Made by a program: the position numbers and the translations under genes. From Nemertoderma westbladi (lineage: Eukaryota; Xenacoelomorpha; Nemertodermatida; Nemertodermatidae): a DNA stretch of 47,312 bases. The notes beneath the pieces are model-generated. The model saw only the letters and a program-made list of their open reading frames with translations, was not told where the DNA came from and did not search any database. This document shows positions 9,306-19,900 of the stretch, piece by piece; the first letter of the stretch is position 1, and the number at the start of each line of letters is the position of its first letter. The DNA lies in NCBI GenBank assembly GCA_032718475.1, contig JAUCBJ010004796.1:1-47312 (forward strand), written 5' to 3'.

Positions 9306-9810
9306 TGGGGCGAGCCACGAAGTTGGCGGAGCCTTAGCGAATTGACACTGTTAGGGGGTGGGTCAATTTATGCAAATAGTTGTCGTCGTCGTCGTTGTCG
9401 TCGTCGTCGTCGTCGTCGTTGTCGTCGTCGTTACGATTTTGACATGCTAATAACTTTGTCGGATTTAAAGCTGCCAAGTTGAAAATTTGTAGGTATCAAT
9501 ATGAGCTAAAGTTGAGATTTTTGAGAGACTTTCAGACACCATCAGTGCAATGGTCTCCCGCTAGAGGGCCACATGTCTAAACATTAAATGCCCTCCCATT
9601 TCTTTGCTTTTAATCCGTTTAAGCTGAAACTTGGCAGATATGTATTAGACCATTAGCTGTGACTTTCAAAGGAGGCGAATCCATCTGCAGTTCTCCAGTC
9701 TGCCGCTAGAGGGCCAACGTGACAACGACAACTATTTGCATAAATTGACCCACCCCCTAACAGTGTCAATTCGCTAAGGCTTCGCCAACTTCGTGCTGCG
9801 CGAAGTCCCC
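9306..9810. mobile_element. Inverted-repeat element of the GGGGCGAGCC family, about 0.5 kb
   Basis: The left end (9306-9385) and the right end read in complement (9810-9725) share a stretch of about 80 bp. Shared words in order are cacgaagttggcg, agccttagcgaattgac, actgttagggggtggg and tcaatttatgcaaatag, then a GTC/GTT repeat. A GTC-rich trinucleotide array (9380-9432) lies next to the left arm. No transposase frame and no sure target duplication were found. Related partial copies lie at 4690-5020 and 30051-30175. Confidence 0.75.
9380..9432. repeat. (GTC)n trinucleotide microsatellite
   Basis: GTC repeats are interrupted by occasional GTT, inside the inverted-repeat element. Confidence 0.9.
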
Positions 9811-9894
9811 ACTTCGTGTATTTTTGTTGCTGAGAGATACACTGAATGTTTATGTTGTTTATGTTTTTATAATGGCTAGCCTGGTTTGGCATAA

Positions 9895-10024
9895 TGAACT
9901 CTAAGGCTCAGGCTTTCCCTATCCACTAATAACCGCCTAAGGCGACCTGGACTTGCAAGGGTAGGGACTAGGGAGGCCCTGTTATTAGGCATCTCTCTGT
10001 ATTTGAATAAAGTGTGTGTGTGTG
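9895..10024 (+). mobile_element. Possible 3' end of a non-LTR retroelement with (TG)n tail
   Basis: The segment ends tatttgaataaagtgtgtgtg, an AATAAA-like signal running directly into a TG repeat (about 10011-10024). That layout is common at LINE or SINE 3' ends. No reverse-transcriptase coding sequence precedes it, so the call is tentative. Confidence 0.35.
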
Positions 10025-10734
10025 TCGTCTGAAATATTGAATGGAGTCAACCTGCAATGTGCAATGTGTTCGACAGACTGCTGGACTGTACTAAACATTA
10101 CAGAGCTGCCGTTAATAAAGTTATAATCTCAAATGTTAAATTCCTTTCCATGCCCTGGGGTGGCAGAAAGTAGGAGAGGAAGAGTAAAATTACAAACAGG
10201 AAACCGCACCGTCAGCAAAATTATAGCGGCATTAATTTAGTGTTATTAAGTAATTATTATTAGTATTTATAATTATTTCCCTTTACTGCTTTAAGACACA
10301 TAGAAATCAATCAATACGCCAATAAATTTAATTAATTAAAAATAGTTAATTATTTACGTAGGTAAATAATGTAAATTCTAACAATAAAAAAATATTATTA
10401 ACACATAATTAAACTTAATGCTGGCTTGTAAAACGTGGCCGAATGTATAATTTAATATTTCCAGAAAATTATTTTATTATTTATTTAAAATGACGTGTAA
10501 CAGTACGAAAAAAGGACCCAGTGAAATCGCTACTTCTGTACTTTAGGTCTGATTTACTGATTTAGGTCTAATTCAACTCAGTTTAAATATTTAAAGTTGT
10601 TATTATCTTTTTTTTTATTATTTTTTAGACCTTGTCTTGTCTGTTTAATAGTTCAGTAGTCAATGTGGATAATTATATTATAATACTATTGAATCATTGA
10701 ATAATCATTTATATAATCGAATCGAGCTTGAATC
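10025..10734. other. AT-rich 5' flank of the interrupted host gene
   Basis: No repeats with clear ends are visible. The segment should hold the promoter of the gene beginning at 10735, but no core element could be assigned with confidence. Confidence 0.35.
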
Positions 10735-11338
10735 ATGTCTGACTTAAGCCAATTGCTTGGGAATTCAAGCGCTATTCTGTATGATGATAGGAGCGGGAAC
10801 GACAATTTTGAATTTAGTAGGAACTCGCAATTCCGCATCTTAGAGTTCCCACAATCTTCCGACGATGAACTTGTTGGTCCGTCGTGTGTGAGTCCTATTA
10901 CGATAAGCCTGCCTGGGGAGGATGTTGATATTGATACTGGTGACTGTGAGCGTAGCGGTAGCGACATGGCAGTATCCGAAGAGGCAGGCTCTGCATCGGG
11001 AATTCGCGAGCACGAGGAGGATACGTTTGCCTCAGTGAGGTCAGAAACAAACGATTTTATCGGGCAAGGAATCAACACTTTAGAAAGGAAGCTCGCGGCT
11101 CAAAATAAGGACGGCAGCAAGCGGTCCTATTATAAAAAGAAACTGACTTTATTGAAGAGACGGTCCATACCCATCAATTCCAAAATTGATCTCATTTCTA
11201 GTTTTGGAACTAGAAAAAAAAAATGTGGGGGTGGGCCAAAAGAAGAATCACCACAAGGGAAAATTGAAGGTGGAACAATTGAGTGGTACAAAACTTACGA
11301 GATATCGTCGAACATCGACATTGAAGTACACAAAAGAG
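10735..11338 (+). CDS. First coding exon of an unrecognised host gene, disrupted by the BEL insertion
   Basis: The reading frame opens at ATG 10735 (MSDLSQLLGN) and gives about 201 residues. The first part is acidic and Ser-rich; the second part is Lys-rich and basic (NTLERKLAAQNKDGSKR, YYKKKLTLLKRR). I recognise no domain. The exon should end at G11338: the next bases GTGAGC are a donor, and an AT-rich 78-nt intron with a pyrimidine-rich 3' end reaches AG at 11415-11416. The open frame continues through that intron only because its length is a multiple of three; the hydrophobic stretch it encodes is intronic. Three bases into the next exon the retrotransposon begins. Host exons appear to resume at 27338. 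Confidence 0.6.
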
Positions 11339-11416
11339 GTGAGCTGATATTAAGAACACTTTTTTTTATCTGCTGTACATTTGTTATTTATTATTTTTTA
11401 TTGGTTTTTAATATAG
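11339..11416 (+). other. 78-nt GT-AG intron whose acceptor lies in the BEL target duplication
   Basis: GTGAGC donor, T-rich tract and TTTTTAATATAG acceptor. The AG is part of the duplicated target AGGTG (11415-11419). If this acceptor is still used, translation enters the LTR and stops after about eight codons (TAG at about 11443-11445). Confidence 0.65.
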
Positions 11417-11419
11417 GTG
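11415..11419. repeat. Target site duplication AGGTG, left copy
   Basis: It is identical to 27336-27340. The duplicated site spans the AG|GTG intron-exon junction of the host gene. Confidence 0.93.
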
Positions 11420-12656
11420 TGTACGCGCTTTTGGAAGACCTTTAGCAGTTTAACCTGCCAAAATTTATATGTCTTTGGGTTTATAAATATACTTTAGAAG
11501 AAAACAAATATTTTGATACCAATAAACACAACATTAGCAGAAGCCAGCCTAGTGCGCGTCCATTCACCCGCTGGATATTCCCGGGAGACTGGATTCTGAG
11601 GGCTTAGATTATTATTGCAGTGAAACCTACTGTATTATTCGATTGATCGTTAATAAATAATTTCTGACTAATATTATTCACTTTCGGGAAATATTAACAG
11701 TTCCTTTAGGACGTGGCGCTCTATCTAAGTAAACAGAGACATGACTTATACTAATCACAACAGTAAGTCGGTAAGGCTTATGATTCACGTATGAGGCGCA
11801 TTCTTTAGGAAATGCTTAGTTATCAGTCACAATCATGCACACTACCGGTAACACACAATACTGCTCACTAATTTGCCGACCGTCAATGAATTTTATCATA
11901 TATAGAGAGAACAGCAACGGACCAATGTAGTGCTTATCAAATAGCATTAAATTCACTACATACACAATAATATAAGTCGCAATCGCTATGTATAACCCGT
12001 CTCTCTAACCTGTAGTGTATCAAGAAAATTGGGAAATTTGGGTTCTTTATAAATGTTCTCCAAATAATATTCAACCAAAACACAACAGTAAATAGCATTA
12101 AGACGGTAGGTTAAGATATGATATGACAAGATGTGACAAGATATGCACTGATAACAGTTATACGCTCTATAATCTTAAGCCTACTAATGTTTCTTCTAAA
12201 AGTATGAAACAAGTTAACTCTAGAGCCGGTGTTACTGGCCTAGATACCAACAACACAACAGTATCACAAAAAACAGTAAGACTGAACGCTCTAGCATGAT
12301 CTGCCCAAAAGCTCCACATCTACAGGAAAAATCGCTCTGATTGGTCAATCGAACCACGAGAGAACAAAGAAACAAAGAAATGTCGACGTGGCAATATCAG
12401 CTGTTAGCCGTCGTCATGGTAGCGACACTGTTTTCAAGAGTATCTTGCTTATCGCGTCACGAGATTGCGGATTATGTCCTCTAAAGTACAAATCTAGAAG
12501 AATGACTTTTATGTCCGTTAAAACACCTATTACGGTACCTTGCGGGCGAGGGGAATATATATACAGTTAAAGAGCCTTTTTAGAGTATTCCAGCGCCTGG
12601 GGGGAACTCGGACCGCAAAGCAAAAGGGCCAGCTAGATCCCACAGAAGCTTTTACA
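11420..12656 (-). repeat. 3' LTR of the BEL/Pao element
   Basis: 1237 bp, matching the right LTR base for base except about four sites, for example near 11651, 11737, 12286 and 12366. On the element strand it runs TGTAAAAGC to CGCGTACA. A 60-residue open frame (12388-12570, plus) is identical in both LTRs and antisense to the element, so it is probably not a gene. Confidence 0.96.
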
Positions 12657-12668
12657 CCGCTCCCAGAA
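12657..12668 (-). promoter_or_regulatory. Candidate polypurine tract
   Basis: Just upstream of the 3' LTR on the element strand lies CTGGGAGCGG, the short purine-rich run expected where plus-strand DNA synthesis is primed. It is short and contains one C. Confidence 0.4.
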
Positions 12669-12734
12669 AATGGGATTTGAGTCTATAACATATACAAAAT
12701 CACAGTTTCTAATATACGTAAATACTCTAAACAG

Positions 12735-14184
12735 TTAGTCTTTCTTGCGCGGACGGCATTTACGCAGTTTCTTAAAGCTAGCCAGAGTCCTTTTCTCTTT
12801 GGGGCGAGCCACTTTACAAGGAGGGCTATAACTCCTGGGTGAAGGGTGCAATATGATTGCATCAGAGGGTGTAGGATTATGGTCGGTGTATCCGCCAGTC
12901 GAAGTGCTGGGTTGATTGACATCAACGTCGGGGGAGAGGGGTTTAACGGCCTTGAGAGCGCGTTTTAGGACAGCCGCTCTGACGGGTCCTTTACGAGTGG
13001 TCTGAACGAGAGCCGTGGGTGGACCATAGGCAGTCAGAAACTTCCTGGGTTTAATGGTTCTTTCCAACTCGCGTTCGCGGGCTCGGTATTCGTAAGGTCG
13101 TCGATACACTTCCTGTAACTCGGGATGTGAGTTAACAAATAAGTCTCCATAGTCCGGATCCTGACGGATATAATTGATTAAGTTATAGGAATGAAGGTCG
13201 CTAGGATTAACACTCCTGAGAAATTTGCGTACGAATTTGGTTGAAATACATTCTCCGACACGCTTCAGTAGCTCGTAACTCGATATGCGTGATTTCTGTT
13301 CAACAGAAGCGAATAGATAAGGATGGAACGCATAAACTCCTTCGTAAGCGCGTCCGGGATAATAGCGATGGCGCGAATCACAGTGTAAATCAGCGTTCGC
13401 TTCCCAAGCTCTGATGTAACGTAGTGTGATCATTTCATCTACGCTTTCCAAATCGTGATTAAAAGGGCAATCGAAACTGGCGTGTCCCTTTAGTTGACAA
13501 CGGTGACATTGAGTCATAAATTGAGGGCAAACCGCAAAAATATGCAAATTATTGAGTCTGCAATATGCGCAATAAATTTCCATAGTCGGTTGTTCTTGGA
13601 AATAGGAACAGCGGACGTTGGTGTCCATGGGCGTATCGTGGTCTCTCGATGCGCATAACCGACAACGTTGCCTAGAAACATAGTTGGCATGGCGATAATC
13701 GTACGCAGTGAGACACTGTGGACCTTGATACCATTCTAGGAGGTAATCATTGTCGCTGTTCCGGGCGCGATAGGCTGAATCTCCTCAGATTCTAGGCATA
13801 TTGGTTCGTCTTCCCAGTCTGTTACGAATATAATTTTCGTGATCTATTCTCGGTTTATCGTTACGACTCCGCTGGGTATGATATTTAAATAGAACCATTT
13901 CCCCTTTCGGTGTCTACATCGTCCGTATCATGTAAATCGATAGGATGGCCGGTAGTTAAGAAGTCCATATACGTACCATTACGATGCGTATAGCGAGCGG
14001 TTAATTTTCGATAGTCCAATTCACGCGTAAGTTGCTCTTGGGACATCGGCGGTTCGATATAACGACCATCGTCCTCCGTAATGGTTGGATCGGCTTCACC
14101 GCGTATCAAGCTATCCACAAATGTTTGTAAAGGTAGAGTATATCGCTCCCTGATACCAAGATCATCTTCTATCAACTCCGTCAT
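12735..14184 (-). CDS. BEL/Pao accessory protein with a CCHC zinc knuckle, two exons
   Basis: This gene occupies the position where env lies in some LTR elements. The downstream exon (13774-12735) contains a CX2C pair, then a retroviral-type CX2CX4HX4C knuckle (C41, C44, H49 and C54 counted from the internal ATG at 13628), and ends in a basic tail (KKLRKCRPRKKD). The upstream exon (14184-13977) is acidic and starts MTELIEDDLG. Between them lies a strong donor (G|GTACGTAT) and an acceptor (GATTCAG|CC). The resulting 202-nt intron (13775-13976) joins the two open frames in phase, giving about 415 residues. No signal peptide or membrane segment is seen, so it is not an envelope protein. Nucleic-acid binding is inferred from the knuckle and basic tail. 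If unspliced, the two frames would be separate proteins of 99 and 297 residues. Confidence 0.6.
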
Positions 14185-14251
14185 ATCTGCTATCTGAGTT
14201 TATTAAGATTATAATGAGTTTATGTTTAGGCGAGCGGGCGTCGCTGCCTAC

Positions 14252-14442
14252 CTTTCTTTGACCCCGGACAGTGGGATTCTCAGCGCCGACGTACCGTCGT
14301 CGCGGTGTTTACGCCAACATGTAGCAACAGCACGATGACGATAACCGGCACAAGTCACTCCACTGTCCGTCCCAAAGTCTTGGATCCACTTTAGGTTCTT
14401 TCTATAGGAGAGTTGGGCTACTTTCACAATTGCGACTAGCTA
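14252..14442 (-). other. Possible further upstream exon of the accessory gene
   Basis: On the minus strand a frame of about 58 codons is open between an acceptor-like TTTACAG and a donor-like AAAG|GTAGGC, with Cys and His residues (TCAGYRHRAVATCWRKH). Its phase does not match the next exon with the obvious acceptors, so its place in a transcript is unclear. Confidence 0.25.
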
Positions 14443-15813
14443 CTGTAAACACACCTTAGCAGTAACATTCACCTACAAACGCACAAATTCCACACAACTG
14501 TCACCAATTGTACACATACAGGCCATTTGTCCGTTAGTCAGTGCCTTCCAGAATGTCACGTTATTACTGTGTATCTTTGGATACTAACAGTGTGCTATGT
14601 ATTCTCTATGCTATGCAATGGGACAAGCTTTCTGTTGTTCTTTTAACTTGCTTCTAATTCTAGCGTGGGTGTTGCCATGGTGACATTATGGAATGCTAGC
14701 GGTAGAATTAGGGTAATTCTCATGCATACAGATCTGGGATGCTATTTAATAATAATTCTTTAATTGTCAATATTCTCTCTATGCATGATTTTATTATTTT
14801 TATCGGCTATTGACTATATGTTGGAGATTCTCGCACTCTAATACACTCAATAGGATGAATCTCCGCTCCCGTGATCTATTAATTAATGGAATTTTGGGAA
14901 TGTTATAAATTGCACAAAATGCCAATTTATGAAATTCATTTAAAATATGAATTTAAATTTATTCCCGTGAATTTTATTATTTGATGTTAAAATTGACACA
15001 ATTTGATTCCAGAGCAGGTCTGGGGACGGGACATACGATCCTTAATTCTATGAAATTTGTCTTTTAAGAGTATCGGTAAGTGCTACGATATCTTAATCGA
15101 CTAGAATTGTTAACGGATCTGAATTTTACAGATTTTAATAAATATTAAATTAATATTTAAGATGGGCACCGATTTATTCCAGAGCTTGTCTGGGGACGTT
15201 AACCACTGATTCTAGAATTTGTCTTTCAAGTATATCGGTGGGTGCCACGATATCTTAATCGACTAGAATTACAGATGGTCAAAAGGTTTAACAGATTTAT
15301 TTGCGTTTTACGCTACTGTTATATGGACATCACGCTACTATATGTATTATTTAATATAAGGTAGAAGAGCAATATCGCACGAAGCAATGTCAGTGTGAAG
15401 AGGCAAGTCGTCTCCAAGGTCTACCCAGAGCTTGGTTTAGCCGAGACACGAGGATCTGAATTTTGCATTCCTAATACTCTGCCTACCAATAATACTTGAA
15501 TATAGTAGTGGCTTTATTGTACTTTTAACAAGTACGGACATTTCATCTTACTGTAGCCACGTATTTATAATATGATATGGACAGTAAGGAAAGAGAAAAA
15601 ATTATTTCTCGCCGTCGCACTAAATATATTATAAGTAATTACGTACGTAATAACACTAATATATTGCACTAATCTACTAAATAATCACTAAAATATCATT
15701 CTACTAAATAAAATTGAATAAAAACGATTATAATAAAGTACGTAATGATATTCACATATAAAATACAATAAAAATAGATAAAATAATATAGTCATGCGCC
15801 CACTCCAAACGTA
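14443..15813 (-). other. Non-coding spacer of the BEL element with a 170-bp duplication
   Basis: AT-rich sequence between the pol stop and the accessory gene. A diverged direct duplication with 170-bp offset lies at 15007-15290 (both copies contain tctggggacg and acgatatcttaatcgactag). Splice signals for the accessory mRNA may lie here. Confidence 0.6.
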
Positions 15814-16992
15814 TCATGTTGGGGAGTCCCTAGATGTTTGAGGAATTAGGGAGGTGGTCGTGGGAAGAGTGTCTTGCCTTCCATAGTTTCCAGAGAGTTC
15901 TCTGTCTCTTTCCAGTAAACATAAACGACCAACTGGGCGATTGAGTTGTTGCGTCTCAAAGATTAGGCCTGGCTTCTTGAAGTTACGCCGCATGACGACG
16001 AGTTCTACCGAGCGTACTAAACCATCATCCGAGATGTGGGTCTCGATGATACGACCTGTCTGCCACCGTTTACGTGGGAGGTCTGGATCTACAATAAGCA
16101 CCATATCTCCGGCGCTGACGTTTTCTTGCTGCGCAAACCACTTAGTTCGAAGTTGTAGCGTGGGCAGATAATGTTTCTCGAAATGGTCAGCGAAACGACG
16201 GGATAGCAACTGCATAAGTTGCCAAGTTCGACGGCAATATTCGTCTCCGTCGGCAATCTCCGATCGTGGGAGCATGGCTACAGGTTTCTTCAGTAGGAAG
16301 TGCGCGGGTGTTAGCGCTTCCAGGGAATCGGGACTCGATGAGACTGGCATAAGCGGTCTCTCGTTGAGATAGGCAGCTATTTCCTCCATTAACGTCCGCA
16401 AAAGTTCGTCGGTGAGATATGCGCGGCATGGCACTATAAAGTGAAATGCGGTTTTGACACTTCGAATTAATCTCTCCCAACTTCCTCCCCACCAAGGGGC
16501 GTCGGCGGCGTTGAAGGTCCAGCTAGACGCTGTTATCCTTAGCTGGTCGTCCACCTGTCTTTGGTTCCAGTCCTTCACGTAAGCCTGTATTTCGTTGTTG
16601 GCACCTATGAAGTTCGTTCCCTTATCCGATCTCATGGTATTACTCGTCCCGAAGCGAGCGATCTGTCGTCGTAAACTTAAGACGAAGCTGTTGGTAGATA
16701 GATCGTTCACCATATCGAGGTGGATGGCTCTGCAAGTCATGCACACGAAGATGACACACCATCTCTTGACTATAGTCCTAGCACGATATACTTCAATAGG
16801 GCCAAATAAATCTACACCAGTATTAGTAAAAGGTGGTTCATAGAATCTTACTCGTTCCCTAGGTAATTCTGCCTCTCGCTGTGTTAAAGGCCTACTGAAT
16901 GCTTTCCTACAGGGTATGCAGTTTCTAAGAACTTGGTTCAGAGCTCTACGGGGTTTATCAAAATAATAGCGAGTTCGAATTTCGCTAAGAAC
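15814..16992 (-). CDS. pol: BEL/Pao integrase, part after the in-frame stop
   Basis: This is the continuation, in the same frame, of the long Gag-Pol frame after a TGA at 16993-16995. It holds the second half of the zinc-binding domain (CIPC), then the integrase core with D at 16810-16812 (GVDLFGP), D at about 16626 (RSDKGTNF) and E at about 16476 (PWWGGSWERL). A C-terminal domain like DUF5641 follows (GDMVLIVDPDLPRKRWQTGRI). Integrase inserts the retrotransposon cDNA into host DNA. No ATG opens this segment near its start, which supports one interrupted polyprotein over two genes. Confidence 0.85.
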   Translation of the reverse strand, partial: VLSEIRTRYYFDKPRRALNQVLRNCIPCRKAFSRPLTQREAELPRERVRFYEPPFTNTGVDLFGPIEVYRARTIVKRWCVIFVCMTCRAIHLDMVNDLSTNSFVLSLRRQIARFGTSNTMRSDKGTNFIGANNEIQAYVKDWNQRQVDDQLRITASSWTFNAADAPWWGGSWERLIRSVKTAFHFIVPCRAYLTDELLRTLMEEIAAYLNERPLMPVSSSPDSLEALTPAHFLLKKPVAMLPRSEIADGDEYCRRTWQLMQLLSRRFADHFEKHYLPTLQLRTKWFAQQENVSAGDMVLIVDPDLPRKRWQTGRIIETHISDDGLVRSVELVVMRRNFKKPGLIFETQQLNRPVGRLCLLERDRELSGNYGRQDTLPTTTSLIPQTSRDSPT

Positions 16993-19900
16993 TCATTCTC
17001 TACCAGCATGATAAAGTTTACTGTGAACATCTACAATCATCTTGATTTGTACTTCAAGATTTCTAATGAGTATGGGGAATTTAGTGTCAAAGGATAATGG
17101 CGCATTGGTGAGTCTTCCTCCAACACGTATTAACCCATCTATCATTGTGCTTGAGAATCGATCCCTTAAGCGCATCTGCGGATTTCTCAACAACAGGAAA
17201 TACTTTTCGGAATCCTCATAGCATTGCAGGAGTCTCAGTATCTGCTTATTAGTTTCTTCATGCTCCTGGTGACTAATTTTCTCCTTTAGAAAACGGTCAG
17301 ATGTCTTATATTTGGGTAAATTTTTAATAACATGAACTTGTGCAGATGTCAATGGAGCGGTATCACTAGTGGTCTTCGTCCTGGAGTAGTGATGATGAAA
17401 ACATCGTCTTAAATATGTGACGGCTTTACAGAGCCGATTCCAGGAACTGTAATGATGCATTGCTCTCTGCAGCATGGGTGAGATTCCTTGCGAGACGTCT
17501 GGTATTCCAGATTTCCAATCTATATCTCTAATTTCCATAACAGATTTATTTGTGGCGAGGAATTGTGGATCCGAAGCATCGTTTTCGGAAGCATGTAATA
17601 CAGATAGATCGATAGTCGGTTTAAATAACTTCGATTTACTCGCCCGGGTTTTAGGTTTAACTGTCTCCGCTCCCTTGGCTTGTCTAATTTCCGCCGTAGT
17701 AAGGTGAGGGGGCCATTCATCCTCTTCCTTGCTCAGGAAGTCGGGTCCACCCAACCAATCTGGAGTATCTATCAGTTCCTGTGGAGTTGCTCCCCTGGAG
17801 GCGATATCGGCTGGATTAATCGTACCAGGGCAATGTCTCCATTGATCTATCTTTGTGCGACTAAGAATAATAGCTACCCTGTTAGTAACAAAAACGCTGA
17901 ACTGACAGACTTCATTGGTTAGATACTCCAACACGAGTAAAGCGTCGGTCCAATAAACCGTTTTCTCCAGTGGATAGTCGATTTGTTCCGTTACGTTCCG
18001 GCCGATGGCTGTAGCGTATAAAGCCGCCTTTAACTCCGCTCGAGGAACCTTTAACTTGTTGTTAATCAATGCCTTAGAGGTAACCAAGGCAACTTTGATC
18101 CCATCCGGAGTTTCGACTCGCAGATATGCTACTATACCTATTCCCATGTCGCTGGCGTCTCCAAACACATGGAGTTGATAGGAATACGTCGGAAGAACAT
18201 GTCCAAAATATGCACGGGAAATTATAAAGTTCTCGATGGCAGGTAGAGAATCTTCCCATTTCATCCATTTCTTCAACAGTTCTCCCTTAAGCGGATCGTC
18301 CCATGAGTGGTTTTCAAGCCACATCTGTTGTACTAAACTCCGAGCAATCAATATAACTGGGCTAATAAATCCCAATGGGTCGAAATAAGTGCTCAGGATA
18401 CTTAAACAAATCCGTTTGGTCCGGACTGGATTATCTCGCTGTTTTAACTGAAAAAACAGGATGTTTCTTTCAGTGTCCCACTTCAAGCCTAGCGTCTTGG
18501 TTTCAGGAAGCTCGTCCTTTATTAAGTCTAGATCTTTCGCTCCTCGGTCTTCTACCGGTATGGCTTCCTGAAACTCACGGGAGTTGCTGGTGAATTTCGT
18601 CAGTCGAAATCCACCTCTTTTCAAACACTCTACCGTTCCTTTCGCGACAGCTATGGCTTCTTCTACTGATGGAAGGGACCTTAAATTGTCGTCCATGTAT
18701 ATATTTCGTTTTATGTTGTCTATCACTTCTTTGGAGAAGGAGTCTCGGTTGTCATTCGCAGTGGTTCGCACCACGGAGCAGGCGTTGGAAGGGCTAGATA
18801 TGATCCCAAAAGCCTGGATGGTCATCCAGTACTCCACCGGTTTCTGGTTGAGGTCTCCTTCAGGCCACCACAGAAATCTCAGGCTGTCTCTATCTCTATC
18901 CAGCGCCTTGACTTGTAAGAACATTCCTTCTATATCGGAAGCGAACGCGATGGAGTATTGTCTTAATCTTAAAAGTATTCCCAACAAAGATTGGAGTAAG
19001 TTGGGTCCTGGTAACAACTCGGAATTGAGGGATTGGCCCATATATAGGGCGGAGCCATCGAATACGACTCGTACTTCGTTGGGTTTACCGGGTTTGGGAA
19101 CGTAATGATGTGTTAGGTAATACGTTCTCTCAGTCACTGGTGTTCCTTCCGGTACTCTCTCCGCGTATCCCTTTGTTATAAATTTCTTCAGCTGAGTTTG
19201 GTACATTTCTTTCGCTGAAGCATTAGCTGTAAGGCGTCGATGTAATTGATCGATTCTTTTCTCTGCCAAGGGTCTGTTATTTATAAATCTAGGTTCTCGT
19301 TTTCGGAATGGCAGGCCGATTTCATACCTACCTTGGTCCTTTAAAAAACGTGTAGTTGTTTCCTGGATTTGCTTGGCTCTTTCTTCTTCTATCGATAGAG
19401 CCTTATCATATGAATTGGGCTCCACTAGCTCCTGAGTAAAGAACCGTACAGCTAGTTCGTCCCGAGTTCTAGCGTTGTAACGCTCTATCTCATCGTTTAG
19501 TTCGTCATTGTAAACGATGGGTTCCGATGGGCGAATAAGTTGACATAGGTACACTTGATTTTTCCAGTTTTGGTTTTCTGAAAGTAGGTCGATTGTGTTC
19601 TCTTCATCGAAGAGTTGGTAGATGTCGTCATTATCTGAGGAGTATGGTGTTCCCTCAGCTAGTTCGTCCAACTCACTGCTCTCCACTTCCCAATTGTTTA
19701 CTTGGTATGTTTGTTCTTGTGGCATTCTCTCTGCGAGAGTCCTGCGGGAAGGGCCAGTAAAGTACCAACCTACTCTAGTTCTTACCGCATAGGTTTGCAG
19801 TGGCTGTGGTTGAGCAGGCCGTTTCTCCAATGTCTCGAGCGCCTCGTGCGCGTTCTGGCCGATGAGTATTTGCACTCCAGGATAATCTGTCTGGAATCGA

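Noticed and set aside
11339-11445. Hydrophobic 'membrane segment' at the end of the 10735 open frame
   Set aside because: It is encoded by a 78-nt AT-rich stretch with GTGAGC donor and T-rich AG acceptor, so it is an intron that happens to stay in frame, followed by LTR sequence.
12388-12570. 60-residue open frame present identically at 27067-27249
   Set aside because: It lies antisense in the two LTRs; identity comes from LTR duplication and no domain is seen.
12735-13774. Envelope gene of the LTR element
   Set aside because: No signal peptide, membrane segment or Cys-rich ectodomain; it has a CCHC knuckle and a basic tail instead.
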